Origin: Alphaproteobacteria bacterium LSUCC0719
GTDB lineage: Bacteria; Pseudomonadota; Alphaproteobacteria; Puniceispirillales; Puniceispirillaceae
Assembly (NCBI GenBank): GCA_040839025.1
Contig: JBFPJN010000003.1
Coordinates: 1-64,000 of the forward strand
Length of the DNA: 64,000 nucleotides
Direction of reading: 5' to 3'
The notes under the pieces were generated by a model that was not told the DNA's origin, did not search any database, and was given only the letters and a program-made list of their open reading frames with translations. Every line of letters begins with the position of its first letter. Position 1 is the stretch's first letter. Below, in pieces: positions 43,868 through 60,977 of the stretch. A program made the translations under genes and the position numbers.

Positions 43868-45885
43868 CAATCAATCTTTCCGTTCCGCAAACCATGCAGG
43901 AACTGCGTCCGCGCATCACTGTAGTCGGTGTTGGCGGCGCTGGCGGCAATGCCGTCAACAACATGATCAACTCCGACCTTGACGGTGTTGACTTCCTGGT
44001 CACGAACACCGACGGACAGGCCCTCGCCCATTCGCTTGCCAGCCGCAAAATCCAGCTTGGCAGCGCGATCACGCAGGGGCTTGGTGCCGGATCGAAGCCG
44101 GATGTCGGACGCGCCGCCGCCGAAGAAAGCATCGAAGCGGTGATGAGCGAGCTTGCCGACTGCAACATGGTCTTTATCACCGCCGGCATGGGTGGTGGTA
44201 CCGGCACCGGTGCGGCACCGGTCATCGCCAGGGCGGCCCGTGAACGCGGCATCCTGACCGTTGGTGTTGTCACAAAGCCCTTCGACTTTGAAGGTCAGCG
44301 CCGGATGGCACAGGCCGAGGCCGGAATCGCCGAGATGCAGAGCTTTGTCGATACGCTGATCGTGATCCCGAACCAGAACCTGTTCCGGCTTGCCAATGAG
44401 CGTACCACCTTTGCCGATGCCTTCCATATGGCCGATACGGTGCTTCATCAGGGCGTGGCCGGCGTCACCGACCTGATGATCAAGCCGGGCCAGATCAATC
44501 TCGACTTTGCCGACATCCGCGCGGTGATGAGCGAGATGGGCAAAGCCATGATGGGCACCGGCGAGGCATCCGGCGAAGGCCGGGCCACGCAGGCCGCCGA
44601 GGCCGCCATCAACAACCCGCTTCTGGACGACATTTCGATGCAGGGGGCAAGCGCCGTCCTGATCAATGTCACCGGCGGCATGGATATGACCTTGTTTGAG
44701 GTCGACGAGGCCGCCAACAGGATCCGTCGTGAAGTCGATGTCGACTCTGTCATCATCTTCGGATCAACCTTCGACGAAAAGCTGGAAGGTGTGATGCGGG
44801 TGTCGATCGTGGCCACCGGGATCGAAGCCAATCTGCAGACCCGCGAACGTCCGACGTTCCTGCAGGCCCCGATCACCCGCCGGTCCACCATCATCTCGGC
44901 ACCAACCGCCATGCCGACCGCCCCTGCGGCGGCGGCCATTGCCACCGGCAGTGTGACGGCAGTGGCGTCCGAAGACAGCCCGACACCCGTTGCGGACAAT
45001 GCGACAGCAGAATCCGCCGCGGCAACCGAACCGGCAGCGCCGGCTGAGCAGGCCGAAGCCGACCAGATCGAAGCCAAACATGTAGAGGCTGAACATGCCG
45101 AGGCCGAAGATGCAGAGGCCGGGCAGATCGAAACCGTTCAGGCTGAAACAGAACAGGCTGAAATAGATCAGACTGAAACCGTTCTGGCCGAAGCTGATCA
45201 GGCCGACGGCAGCGGGGACGGTGCCATCATGCCGGGCTTTGTGCCAACAAAGGCCTCTCGTTCGCGGCTGGCCTTTCTTGCCTCTGGCCGGGCCACGGCA
45301 AAGACCGACTCGGAATCGGCTTCCGCCGACGGGGCTGATGACAGGCAGATCTCGATCGACGAGGCCATTGCCAGGGAACGGTCAACCAGCTTTGGCAGCG
45401 GCATGCCGGCGGCACCGTCTGCTGTGGAACTGACGGAACCGGCCACATCAGCGGCACAGGCCGACGCCGCGCCGGGCACTGTCATGGTTGCCGATACACC
45501 GGCGGAGCTGACGGCGCCCCGCACGCCCTTCATTCCCGGAACACCGGCTGAGATGCCCGAGAATGAAACCGTGCCCGCCACGACACCTGCCGGCGGCAAG
45601 ACGAGCCTGATCAACAAGATCTCGCGGCTGTGGACCGAAAAGCCCCAGGACGAGGCGGCATCACCACGACGTGAGCCGGCTGTCGAGGCCGCTGCCACCG
45701 ACATCGCGCCGGTCAAGGCCGCCACCGCATCTGCTGTTGCGGACAGGGATTCGACCCCGTCGATCCTTGATCTGCCCCGTGCCGATGCGATGAACCGCAT
45801 GCCGGAGCCGGCTGGCACCACAACGCTTGACAAGCCGGCTGACGATCTGGAGATCCCGGCCTTCCTGCGGCGTCAGGCGAACTGA
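43864..45885 (+). CDS. ftsZ: Cell division GTPase FtsZ with long acidic linker
   Basis: At 673 residues this is longer than the usual 350-500. The tubulin-like core (about 1-330) has [14 protein letters not shown] (about 20), [19 protein letters not shown] (about 103-121) and IINPLL-like [11 protein letters not shown]. The linker (about 350-650) is unfolded, rich in Ala, Glu, Asp and Thr, with imperfect AExxQIE-type repeats near 395-445. The C-terminal peptide [12 protein letters not shown] (about 660-671) is the FtsA/ZipA-binding tail. It polymerises at mid-cell to form the Z-ring. It starts in overlap with the 46-residue ORF. Confidence 0.95.
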   Translation: MTINLSVPQTMQELRPRITVVGVGGAGGNAVNNMINSDLDGVDFLVTNTDGQALAHSLASRKIQLGSAITQGLGAGSKPDVGRAAAEESIEAVMSELADCNMVFITAGMGGGTGTGAAPVIARAARERGILTVGVVTKPFDFEGQRRMAQAEAGIAEMQSFVDTLIVIPNQNLFRLANERTTFADAFHMADTVLHQGVAGVTDLMIKPGQINLDFADIRAVMSEMGKAMMGTGEASGEGRATQAAEAAINNPLLDDISMQGASAVLINVTGGMDMTLFEVDEAANRIRREVDVDSVIIFGSTFDEKLEGVMRVSIVATGIEANLQTRERPTFLQAPITRRSTIISAPTAMPTAPAAAAIATGSVTAVASEDSPTPVADNATAESAAATEPAAPAEQAEADQIEAKHVEAEHAEAEDAEAGQIETVQAETEQAEIDQTETVLAEADQADGSGDGAIMPGFVPTKASRSRLAFLASGRATAKTDSESASADGADDRQISIDEAIARERSTSFGSGMPAAPSAVELTEPATSAAQADAAPGTVMVADTPAELTAPRTPFIPGTPAEMPENETVPATTPAGGKTSLINKISRLWTEKPQDEAASPRREPAVEAAATDIAPVKAATASAVADRDSTPSILDLPRADAMNRMPEPAGTTTLDKPADDLEIPAFLRRQAN

Positions 45886-45917
45886 CGGTCACGTCGGTCG
45901 AACAACATCATCAAAAC

Positions 45918-45950
45918 GGGGTCCGGCCTTGTGCCGGACCCCTTTTTTTT
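45918..45950 (+). terminator. dcw cluster terminator after ftsZ
   Basis: GGGGTCCGGC and GCCGGACCCC form a perfect 10-bp stem around CTTGT, followed by eight T. It lies 32 bases after the ftsZ stop. Confidence 0.93.
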
Positions 45951-46010
45951 GGTCTGTAACAGCTGCCGATACAACGGTCTGGAGCCTCCGCCATTACACA
46001 GACCTCCGCT

Positions 46011-46026
46011 TGTAACAACCTGTAAC
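46011..46026 (+). promoter_or_regulatory. Tandem TGTAAC boxes upstream of lpxC
   Basis: TGTAAC at 46011-46016 and again at 46021-46026 have 10-bp spacing, one helical turn. A third lone copy is at 45955-45960. Such spacing is typical of OmpR-type response regulator dimers. They lie about 135 bases before the lpxC start. Confidence 0.45.
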
Positions 46027-46161
46027 CAAATGTGATTTGATTGTGGACCCGGACCGCTTCTTAATGCAGCAGTGGTCAAACCACGAAAATTACGGCAAAC
46101 CGATGCGTTCAGCGATGCAGATATTTGCCGGCAAACCGGAAGTCGACAGGGTCACCCGCAT

Positions 46162-47127
46162 ATGCATAGCGACAAACACATGCAATTCCCAATGCAGACC
46201 CAATCCCCAATGCAGACCACTGTCGCAGATATCATTGCCTTTGACGGCGTAGGCCTGCATTCGGGCCGCTTCGTTCGTGTCGCCATTCACCCCGCCCCCG
46301 CCAACACCGGCATCATGTTCCGCCGCGTCGATGTAACCGAAAGCCGCCAGACAATTGCGGCGCGCCCGGATACGGTACGCCAGGCGCGGCTTTGCACCCG
46401 CATTGTCAATGAAGATGGCGTTGGCCTTGAAACGGTTGAACATATCATGGCCGCCTTTGCCGGACTTGGCGTTGACAACGCCATTGTCGATATTGACGGC
46501 GGCGAGGCACCCATCCTTGACGGCAGCAGCCTGCCGGTTGTCGAGGCCATCAATCGCGTCGGCCTCCGCCAGCTTGGCACCAGACGCAGACTGCTTGTGG
46601 TCACCGCGCCGATTTCGGTTGAACATGGCGGCGGCTGGGCCAAGCTTGAGCCTTGTGACCATCTTGAGATCGACGCGGAAATTGATTTCGACGATTCAGC
46701 CATCGGACGCCAGCGGTTCGTGTATCGGCATGGTGTCGGCTCGTTCGAGCGCGAGCTTGCCGCGGCCCGCACCTTCTGTCTGATGCGGGATGTTGCGGCA
46801 ATGCAGAATGCCGGCCTTGCCCTTGGCGGGTCGCTGAACAATGCCGTGGTCGTTGAGAACGGCACCGTTCTGAATGATGGCGGGCTTCGCATGGAACGTG
46901 AATTCGTGCGCCACAAGATTCTGGATTGCCTTGGCGACCTGTACCTTCTCGGCTCGATGATGCGTGGCCGGATGACCGCATCGCGGCCCGGTCATGCCAT
47001 GTGTGCCAAGCTGATCAACACGCTGTGGAATTCACCAGCCTGTTTCCAGATCATCGAGGACGGCATCGCTGTCGAGCATTCCGACGGTTACGCGCTTCCC
47101 GAAGTTGCCGCCGCCGCCGCGGTCTGA
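46162..47127 (+). CDS. lpxC: UDP-3-O-acyl-GlcNAc deacetylase LpxC
   Basis: The enzyme of about 321 residues makes the first committed step of lipid A synthesis. Zinc ligands are the His in ETVEHIMAAF (about residue 95) and the His and Asp in FVRHKILDCLGDLYLLG (about 250-266). Other marks are GVGLHSGRFVRVAIHPAPANTGI and DIDGGEAPILDGSSLP. The start is uncertain. Several in-frame ATG codons (46162, 46180, 46192) lie in a stretch with a repeated CCCAATGCAGACC, and none has a strong ribosome binding site. Confidence 0.93.
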   Translation: MHSDKHMQFPMQTQSPMQTTVADIIAFDGVGLHSGRFVRVAIHPAPANTGIMFRRVDVTESRQTIAARPDTVRQARLCTRIVNEDGVGLETVEHIMAAFAGLGVDNAIVDIDGGEAPILDGSSLPVVEAINRVGLRQLGTRRRLLVVTAPISVEHGGGWAKLEPCDHLEIDAEIDFDDSAIGRQRFVYRHGVGSFERELAAARTFCLMRDVAAMQNAGLALGGSLNNAVVVENGTVLNDGGLRMEREFVRHKILDCLGDLYLLGSMMRGRMTASRPGHAMCAKLINTLWNSPACFQIIEDGIAVEHSDGYALPEVAAAAAV

Positions 47128-47294
47128 CCGTTACACGGCATTCACCCCTTCCCCGCCTGTCGGCATGCCGGCGCACCGGCAACGCATCTGGCGTCTTTTC
47201 ACCTGCTTCACTTGCGGCTATTGTGGGCGCAAGCTTTGTCCGGCATCCGATCCTGTGTCGGGCCAGAGACCTACCGCCCCTGTGGAGAGCCATC

Positions 47295-48110
47295 TTGGCC
47301 AAGATTCTTCTGACATCCATTGCCCTTGCCGCAACACTTGCCATAACAGGCTGTGCCGCACCCGAACCGCTGCAACAGGAAGAACGGCCTGCCGGCACGC
47401 TGTATGACGAGGCGCTTGCGCTGGCAACCGAAGGCGAACCCGGAAAGGCCGCCCCGAAATTCGAAGAGGTGGAACGCCAGCATCCCTATTCGGACCTCGC
47501 CGTTCGTTCGCAGATCATGGCCGCATGGTCATTCTATCAGGACAATGACTATCCCCGCGCTGTCGCCGCGCTGGAACGCTTTATCGAGCTGTACCCGGCG
47601 GACGAGATGGTCCAATATGCCTATTATCTTCGGGCGCTCTGCTATTATGAACAGATCGTCGATGTCGAGCGCGATGCCGAAATGACCCTTCTGGCAATGA
47701 ACGCTTTCGATGAAATGCTGCTTCGCTTTCCGCAGGGCACCTATGTTCGTGATGCCAGACTGAAGGCGGACCTTGCCCGTTCGCATCTGGCCGGCAAGGA
47801 AATGGCGGTTGGTCGTTTCTATACCGAGCGTGGGCATTATACCGCCGCCCTGCGACGCTTTGCGAAAGTGGTGCAGGATTATCAGACAAGCAATCAGGTG
47901 CCGGAGGCGCTGTATCGGATGGTCGAGGCCTATCTTGCGCTTGGCCTGGTCGATGAAGCCGACCGTGTTGGATCGGTCGCGGTCTACAACTACCCGGACT
48001 CGTTCTGGACCAAGGAACTGCTGTCACTTGCCGAGGATCCTGCGCGGTCATTGCCGAAGGGCATGTTCCAGCGCGCCATCGAATCCCTGTCAGACCTGTT
48101 TGATCGCTAG
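47295..48110 (+). CDS. bamD: Outer membrane assembly lipoprotein BamD
   Basis: The 271-residue lipoprotein has a signal peptide ending in the lipobox LAITGC (Cys about residue 19), followed by TPR-type helices (YDEALALATEGEPGKAAPKFEEVERQHPYSDLAVRSQIMAAWSFYQ, PRAVAALERFIELYP, YYLRALCYYEQI). It belongs to the BAM complex that inserts outer-membrane beta-barrels. The start is assigned to TTG at 47295, 5 bases after TGGAGAG; no ATG precedes the signal peptide in frame. It lies in the usual lpxC-bamD-recN order. Confidence 0.9.
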   Translation: MAKILLTSIALAATLAITGCAAPEPLQQEERPAGTLYDEALALATEGEPGKAAPKFEEVERQHPYSDLAVRSQIMAAWSFYQDNDYPRAVAALERFIELYPADEMVQYAYYLRALCYYEQIVDVERDAEMTLLAMNAFDEMLLRFPQGTYVRDARLKADLARSHLAGKEMAVGRFYTERGHYTAALRRFAKVVQDYQTSNQVPEALYRMVEAYLALGLVDEADRVGSVAVYNYPDSFWTKELLSLAEDPARSLPKGMFQRAIESLSDLFDR

Positions 48111-48112
48111 CC

Positions 48113-53667
<5,555 letters not shown>

Positions 53668-53671
<4 letters not shown>

Positions 53672-54636
53672 TTCGCGGGTCCGACAGATGCTGTGGGTGA
53701 CGGGGCAGAATGCCATAGCTTGCGGGACAGGCCAAGGCGCGCCGGGCGCATGACAAGTGTTGTCCATTCCCCGATCCGGATCCGCCTGGCAAGGCGCAAC
53801 CCCTGGGCGGCATAGCGCCGTTCCACCATCACCGCCTGATTGTTCAGGATGCCGGACAGGATCAGCCAGCCGCCATTGGCAAGGCTTGCCCGCTGGTCAC
53901 CGGCCATCTGACATAATGGTCTGGCAAGGATATTCGCCAGAATGATGTCGAACGGTGCCGCGCCGCGTACCCGACGTGACTGATAGCCCTGCGCGCAGAC
54001 GGCATGAAGCCGGTGCGGCGCGATATGGTTGATCCGGCCATTCGCGGCCGCTGTCCGCACGGCTATCGGGTCATTGTCCGTGGCCAGCATCATCGCCCCG
54101 GGCCGTGCCCGCAACGCGGCCAGCGCCAGAATAGCCGACCCGCATCCCATATCGAGGCAGCGCGGACGCCGCAAAGCGCCGCCACGAAGAATATCCTCCA
54201 GCGCGCGAAGACAGCCCTCGGTTGTCGGGTGCGTTCCCGACCCGAAGGCCTGCGCGGCCTCGACCTGAACCGGCCAGCTTGCCGCTGGCGGGGGCGTTTC
54301 GACATGGCCGCCGAAAATCCAGAACCTGCCGATCTGTCGCGGCGGAAAGGCCGCGCGGTTCTCGGCAAGCCAGTCACGGTCGGCAAGCTGGCGGACCGTT
54401 ACCGGCACCGGAGGATGCCCACAGGCCGCAAAACAGGATGCCAGAAGGCCATCAATGGCCGTATTGTCCGGCGGCGAGGTGAATATTGCCTCGATCACCC
54501 AGTCACCGCCACCGTCACGAAGATGCGCGGTCGCGGCGGCATCGAGAAGCTCGGAAAACACCATCTCGAAGCTGCCAAGCTGGCCGGGCGACAGGCTCTG
54601 GTCAAGCTGCAGGCTGACAGTGTAGAGGTTGGTCAT
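53668..54636 (-). CDS. prmA: Ribosomal protein L11 methyltransferase PrmA
   Basis: The 322-residue protein has an N-terminal substrate-recognition part, then FGSGTHPTTEGCLRALEDIL (about 130-149), the SAM motif CLDMGCGSAILALAALRA (about 160-177), ATDNDPIAVRTAAANGRIN and FDIILANILARPLCQM (about 236), as in PrmA. It methylates Lys and the N-terminus of L11. It lies 9 bases after the uvrD stop and overlaps pepP, so the three form an operon. Confidence 0.88.
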
Positions 54637-54645
54637 CGCGGCAGA

Positions 54646-56889
54646 TTACGGTTTGCTGACAAACCCGGCCACGACTTTCTTGTGACCGGCCTTGTCAAAG
54701 GCGATTTCAAGCTTGTCACCATCGATATGGATGATGTTTCCCATACCGAATTTCTGGTGAAATACACGATCCCCGGCGACAAAGCCATCCTTGCTGCCTG
54801 TCGGCAGATAGTGATCCGCCTCGGTCTTTTCCTGGCGCGCCGCCATCCGGCGCCAGCCAGGCCCGTAGCCGCCGCGCGGCGACTCGCCAAAGCCACCATT
54901 CCCGGCAAGCTGTGCCTGTGCGGCCCGCCCAAAGGGTATGCCGCCACCAAGCCCCTGGACGATATCCTCGATCACCGTTTCGGGTGGCAGTTCCTGAACA
55001 AACCGCGAGGGGATCGAACTCTGCCACTGGCCGTGGATCCGCCGGCTGCCGGCAAAGCTGAGGAAGATTTTCCGGCGGGCGCGGGTGATGCCGACATAGG
55101 CAAGCCGTCGTTCCTCTTCCAGCCCGACAGCGCCATTCTCGTCGATTGTGCGCTGGCTTGGGAACACCCCCTCCTCCCATCCGGGAAGAAAGACGGTGTC
55201 GAATTCCAGACCTTTGGCTGCGTGGAGGGTCATCAAGGTCACCTCGCCCTGGTCGGACTGCGAATCACCATCCATGACCAGCGAGATATGTTCAAGGAAC
55301 CCCTGCAGCGTGTCGAAATCCTGCATGGCGTTGACAAGTTCGGTCAGGTTTTCCAGCCGACCTTCGGCCTCTGGCGACCTGTTGGCCTGCCACATCGCGG
55401 TGTAGCCGGATTCATCAAGCACCATCTTGGCCAGATCGGTATGGGGCAAGGTTCCTGAAACCTCGCGCCAGCGTCTGATATCCTGACAGAAGCCGCCAAG
55501 CGCGGTACGCGCCGCGGGTCGCAACTCGTCACTGGCGACAAGATCGATCGCCGCCGCCAGAAGCGGCTTTCCGGTGGCCCGTGCCTGGATATGGATCGCC
55601 TGAATGCTGGCCGTTCCAAGCCCCCGTTTTGGCACGTTGATGATTCTCTCAAAGGCCAGATCGTCGGCAGGCTGGCTGATCAGCCGCAGATAGGCGATGG
55701 CGTCGCGGATCTCCGCCCGTTCATAGAACCGTGTGCCGACAACCCGGTAGGGAAGGCCAATGGCGATGAAACGTTCCTCGAATTCACGGGTCTGGAACCC
55801 GGCCCTGACCAGAACCGCAATCTGCGACAGATCCTCGCCGGCGGCCTGGATCGATTCGATTTCCGAGGACACGGCACGGGCCTCGTCAGCCCCGTCCCAA
55901 TATCCGTTGACGCGCAGCTTTTCACCATCACCCGCCCCGGTATAGAGGGTTTTGCCAAGCCGCGTCTCGTTGCGCGCAATGATCCCCGATGCCGCAGCAA
56001 GGATATGTCCTGTCGACCGGTAATTCTCCTCAAGACGGACAATCTTGGCACCCGGGAAATCGCTTTCGAACTTCAGGATGTTGCCCACCTCGGCACCGCG
56101 CCAGCCATAGATCGACTGATCGTCATCACCGACACAGCACAGATTGCGGTTGCTGCCGGTCAGCAGGCGCAGCCAGAGATATTGTGCAACGTTGGTATCC
56201 TGGTACTCGTCGACCATGATGTGTGTGATGCGGCCATGATATTCCGCCAGCACATCGGGGTGTCCCTGCAGGACGGTCAGCATATGCAGCAGCAAATCTC
56301 CGAAATCGACCGCATTCAGCGCCAGAAGTCGCGCCTGATAGGCCTCATAGAGCTGGCGAAGCCGACCATTGGCAAGATCGCCCGCCTCGGCAAGCCCGAC
56401 CTTGTCCGGGGTGAGCCCGCGGTCCTTCCAGCGCTGGATCACGCCGCCGAGAAGCCTCACCGGCCAGCGTTTGGAGTCGATGTCATCCACCTCCATCAGC
56501 TGTTTCAGAACCCGGTTCTGGTCATCCATGTCAAGGATTGTGAAATCACTTCGCAGACCGACAAGCTCGGCATGGCGGCGCAACATCCGGGCGGCAAGAG
56601 CATGGAATGTGCCAAGCCAGACCTGTTCGGCAAGCGGCCCCACCATCGCCGATACGCGCATCTTCATCTCGCGCGCCGCCTTGTTGGTAAAGGTCACGGC
56701 CAGGATGTTCCACGGCTTTGCGGTGCCGGTGGCAACAAGCTCGGCAAGGCGCGAAGTCAACACCCTGGTCTTGCCGGTGCCAGCCCCCGACAGCACCAGA
56801 ACCGGTCCGGAAAGACTGCGTACGGCTTCACTCTGTGCCTCGTTCAGGCCGTCGCGCCAGGGATGCTCTGATTGCGGGGAAATCTGCAT
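54646..56889 (-). CDS. uvrD: UvrD/PcrA/Rep-type DNA helicase
   Basis: The 747-residue superfamily 1A helicase has the Q motif and Walker A LSGAGTGKTRVLTSR (about 30-44), MVDEYQDTNVAQY (Walker B, about 225), GDDDQSIYGWRGA (motif III, about 255), LEENYRS (motif IV), VTLMTLHAAKGLEFDTVFLPGWEEGVFP (motif V) and EERRLAYVGITRARR (motif VI). The C-terminal tail is Gly/Ser-rich. It unwinds DNA in mismatch and excision repair. The ATG at 56889 is chosen over TTG at 56898 because GAGG lies upstream of it. Confidence 0.95.
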   Translation of the reverse strand: MQISPQSEHPWRDGLNEAQSEAVRSLSGPVLVLSGAGTGKTRVLTSRLAELVATGTAKPWNILAVTFTNKAAREMKMRVSAMVGPLAEQVWLGTFHALAARMLRRHAELVGLRSDFTILDMDDQNRVLKQLMEVDDIDSKRWPVRLLGGVIQRWKDRGLTPDKVGLAEAGDLANGRLRQLYEAYQARLLALNAVDFGDLLLHMLTVLQGHPDVLAEYHGRITHIMVDEYQDTNVAQYLWLRLLTGSNRNLCCVGDDDQSIYGWRGAEVGNILKFESDFPGAKIVRLEENYRSTGHILAAASGIIARNETRLGKTLYTGAGDGEKLRVNGYWDGADEARAVSSEIESIQAAGEDLSQIAVLVRAGFQTREFEERFIAIGLPYRVVGTRFYERAEIRDAIAYLRLISQPADDLAFERIINVPKRGLGTASIQAIHIQARATGKPLLAAAIDLVASDELRPAARTALGGFCQDIRRWREVSGTLPHTDLAKMVLDESGYTAMWQANRSPEAEGRLENLTELVNAMQDFDTLQGFLEHISLVMDGDSQSDQGEVTLMTLHAAKGLEFDTVFLPGWEEGVFPSQRTIDENGAVGLEEERRLAYVGITRARRKIFLSFAGSRRIHGQWQSSIPSRFVQELPPETVIEDIVQGLGGGIPFGRAAQAQLAGNGGFGESPRGGYGPGWRRMAARQEKTEADHYLPTGSKDGFVAGDRVFHQKFGMGNIIHIDGDKLEIAFDKAGHKKVVAGFVSKP

Positions 56890-57075
56890 GTCGCCCAACC
56901 TCGCAAATCACCGCCCACGGGTCAATGTCGCATGCCGTCATGCGGCATCAATGCCCGTTTTTTTGGCCGGATTCTTGTCGGACTTTTGCCGGGCTTCGGC
57001 ACCATCAAGACCGCAGCTTTGCATTTTGTCTTGCATGCGATATCTTCTGGCGTGACAAATGGCAGAGGTCTGTTG

Positions 57076-57888
57076 ATGAAGGTAAGTCGTGTTCCAGAGT
57101 GCAGACAGCAATGCAGTCAGCGGCGCAGTCAGCGGCGCGGGCCGGGAAGCCTGGCTGTCGCCACGGTGATTCTGGTGCTTGCCGGCTGTTCATCGACCCC
57201 GCCTGCCGAGCGCAGTGATTCGCGCGATCGTTACGAGGCTGCGAACCGCAAGGTCTTTGCTTTCAATATGGGTGTCGACACCCATGTGCTGGAGCCGGTG
57301 GCATCCGGATATCGCAACACGGTGCCGGAGGGTGGCCGGGCGGCAATCGACAACCATCTGCGGTGGGCGTCGATGCCGTCGACAGCCATCAATTCCACCC
57401 TTCAGGGCAAATATGAAAATGCCGCGCTGGCAACACTGAATTTCCTTGTAAACGGCTTGACGCTTGGGTTTGCCGATTTGTCGGAGGATGACCAGGAGGT
57501 CCATTCCGAAGATTTTGGACAGACCCTTGCCGCCTATGACGTTCCCGAAGGATCCTACATGATGGTGCCTGTGCTGGGCCCCCGCACCGCCCGCTCGCTG
57601 ACCGGAGATGTGGTCGATTTCGTGATGAACCCGCTGCAGATCTTTGGCACCAGCAATGCGGCAGACACCCTGCGCACGGCACAGGCGCCCGTCGGGGCGG
57701 TCAATTTCCGGGCCGCCAATTTCGATGCGTTCAATGATGTGAAATACAACGCCCTTGATCCCTATGCGCGAACCCGTTCGGTCTATTACCAGACGCGGAT
57801 CAGCCTGCTTGAGGACAGGGTGGCCGCCAGCGCCGGCAGCGCGGTGTCGGAGGATGAGTTCGAGTCGCTGTTCGAGGGATCCAACTGA
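57076..57888 (+). CDS. mlaA: Outer membrane lipid asymmetry lipoprotein MlaA (VacJ)
   Basis: The 270-residue lipoprotein has a basic N-terminus, then a hydrophobic signal ending in lipobox VLAGCSS (Cys about 38). The conserved VacJ block follows: DRYEAANRKVFAFNMGVDTHVLEPVASGYR (about 51-80), NHLRWASMPSTAINSTLQGK, DFGQTLAAYDVPEGSYMMVPVLGPRTARSLTGDVVD (about 157-192). MlaA removes surface phospholipids with OmpC. It overlaps mlaC as TGATG. Only mlaA and mlaC are present here; mlaBDEF are not in the window. Confidence 0.93.
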   Translation: MKVSRVPECRQQCSQRRSQRRGPGSLAVATVILVLAGCSSTPPAERSDSRDRYEAANRKVFAFNMGVDTHVLEPVASGYRNTVPEGGRAAIDNHLRWASMPSTAINSTLQGKYENAALATLNFLVNGLTLGFADLSEDDQEVHSEDFGQTLAAYDVPEGSYMMVPVLGPRTARSLTGDVVDFVMNPLQIFGTSNAADTLRTAQAPVGAVNFRAANFDAFNDVKYNALDPYARTRSVYYQTRISLLEDRVAASAGSAVSEDEFESLFEGSN

Positions 57889-58523
57889 TGTTTCGCCGTG
57901 ATGTTCTTGGCCTTGGGCTGGCATCGCTTGGCATTACCCTGCTGCCGGCGGGTGTTGTCAGCGCCGATGACCGCCTGGACGCCGCCAGCGCCCTGATCGA
58001 CAGGATGATTGCCGATTTGAAGGGCTTTCTTGCCACCGATACAGGTGATGTGGCGGCGCGCACCGCTGAAATCGACCGGGTGCTGGGAACCTATTTCGAC
58101 ATGGAATCGATTACCCGCTTTTCAGCCGGGCCATATTGGCGGGCCGCCGACACCGCACAGCGCACCGAATACACCGTGCTGTTCCGGGACGTGCTGTGTG
58201 GCACCATTGTGCGCAATTTCGACCAGCTTGACGGGCTTGACTACACCGCCGGTGCCAGCAGCGTGAAAGGCGACAAATTCGTCATTGTCAGCGGCACCTT
58301 TACCGACACAAAGGGCGCGCGGCCACCGGTGAATGTCAGCTGGCGGGTGCTGACCCCCGCAGACGCACCACCGCGTGTGTTCGATATCGAAATAGAGAAC
58401 CTGTCGCTTCTGGTCACCCAGAAACAGGAAAATGTGGCCGTGATTCGCAAGGGCAGAGGTCAGTTCACGGCCCTGATCGACGCCATGCGGGCGCGACTCG
58501 ACGCACCCGCCCATTCCAACTGA
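57888..58523 (+). CDS. mlaC: Phospholipid-binding protein MlaC
   Basis: The 211-residue periplasmic protein has an N-terminal signal starting MFRRDVLGLGLASLG (possibly Tat type) and ending VVSADD (about 27), then LIDRMIADLKGFLATDTGDVAARTAEIDRVLGTYFDMESITRFSAGPYWRAADTAQRTEYTVLFRDVL, the MlaC pattern. It carries phospholipid between MlaA and the inner-membrane complex. It is translationally coupled to mlaA. Confidence 0.9.
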   Translation: MFRRDVLGLGLASLGITLLPAGVVSADDRLDAASALIDRMIADLKGFLATDTGDVAARTAEIDRVLGTYFDMESITRFSAGPYWRAADTAQRTEYTVLFRDVLCGTIVRNFDQLDGLDYTAGASSVKGDKFVIVSGTFTDTKGARPPVNVSWRVLTPADAPPRVFDIEIENLSLLVTQKQENVAVIRKGRGQFTALIDAMRARLDAPAHSN

Positions 58524-58578
58524 CAGACGGCGCGCCGGGTCACCGAAGGCGCGGTGCCGGACAGCCTGGCGGCTGACC

Positions 58579-58613
58579 GGCGTAGCGGCTCATTGGCGTA
58601 GCGGCTGATCGGC

Positions 58614-58626
<13 letters not shown>
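58579..58626. repeat. 16-bp tandem repeat, three units, over the ettA stop codon
   Basis: Units at 58579-58594, 58595-58610 and 58611-58626 share GGCGTAGCGGCTSAT. The third contains the ettA stop on the minus strand (58614-58616). Confidence 0.8.
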
Positions 58627-60293
<1,667 letters not shown>

Positions 60294-60625
60294 TATGTGT
60301 CTCCTGACTGAACAAACCGGCAGTGCCAACGGTCGGCGCATTGTCTTTGTGGCCAGCCTGACAGGCAGTGGCCCTGGCAGGTTCTAGCGTGCGCGCCCCC
60401 CAATCTCAACAAGCAATCTGGCAATGGGCCGCAATGGGCCGCCAACAGATGATCTTTGCAGGCCTTCAGGGCGGACAATCACCGCCTTTGCGGGCCTGTC
60501 ACAGCCAGCCTGCTGACCAACCTTGCCGGAATGACGATAAATGCCGGCATGACGATAAATCTTGATTCATCATCACCGCTGTCTAAGCTGGGTTGGGCGC
60601 GTGGGGACATCGACGGGGACATATC
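60294..60625. other. Intergenic region with short repeats
   Basis: This stretch of about 330 bases lies between the divergent ettA and YggT-like genes. It holds two short direct repeats: GCAATGGGCC twice near 60421-60442, and ATGACGATAAAT twice near 60532-60560 (GCCGGC between them). No ORF or structured RNA was recognised. It presumably carries the two divergent promoters. Confidence 0.6.
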
Positions 60626-60970
60626 ATGGCGGACAGCTTGCCAGCCCTTGGGATCGTGATCGATCTGCCGCTCGGCATTCTGATGTGGGCTGCCGCTTTG
60701 CGGTTCCTGATGTCGATGTTCATCAAGGAAGACAGCCGGCTCGGCCTGATGCGCGCCCTGAACACGCTTGTCATGCCACCGACCCGCGTCGTGATGATGC
60801 TGGCACCGCGCTGGGTGATCGACCGCACAGCGCCGCTCTATCTGGCGTTCCTTCTGTTCATCATTCGCTATTATATCCTGCCGCTTGTCATCGGTTATGA
60901 CGTGCCGGGGTTTGGCGCGATGCCGCTTGAAGGGCTGCTGCTGTCGGTGCGCGCGGAAATCGGCCTCTAG
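60626..60970 (+). CDS. YggT-family membrane protein
   Basis: The 114-residue protein has two main membrane segments (about 8-30, GIVIDLPLGILMWAAALRFLMSM; and about 70-90, LYLAFLLFIIRYYILPLVIG) with a TLVMPPTRVV patch between them, the YggT arrangement. YggT proteins act in osmotic tolerance or cell-division-linked membrane organisation in other bacteria; the role here is unknown. The ATG at 60626 is preceded by CGGGGACATATC. Confidence 0.72.
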   Translation: MADSLPALGIVIDLPLGILMWAAALRFLMSMFIKEDSRLGLMRALNTLVMPPTRVVMMLAPRWVIDRTAPLYLAFLLFIIRYYILPLVIGYDVPGFGAMPLEGLLLSVRAEIGL

Positions 60971-60977
60971 ATCACGC

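Noticed and set aside
54004-55458. A long + strand frame across prmA and uvrD
   Set aside because: It is a GC-driven shadow without recognisable domains, while both minus-strand genes show full motif sets.
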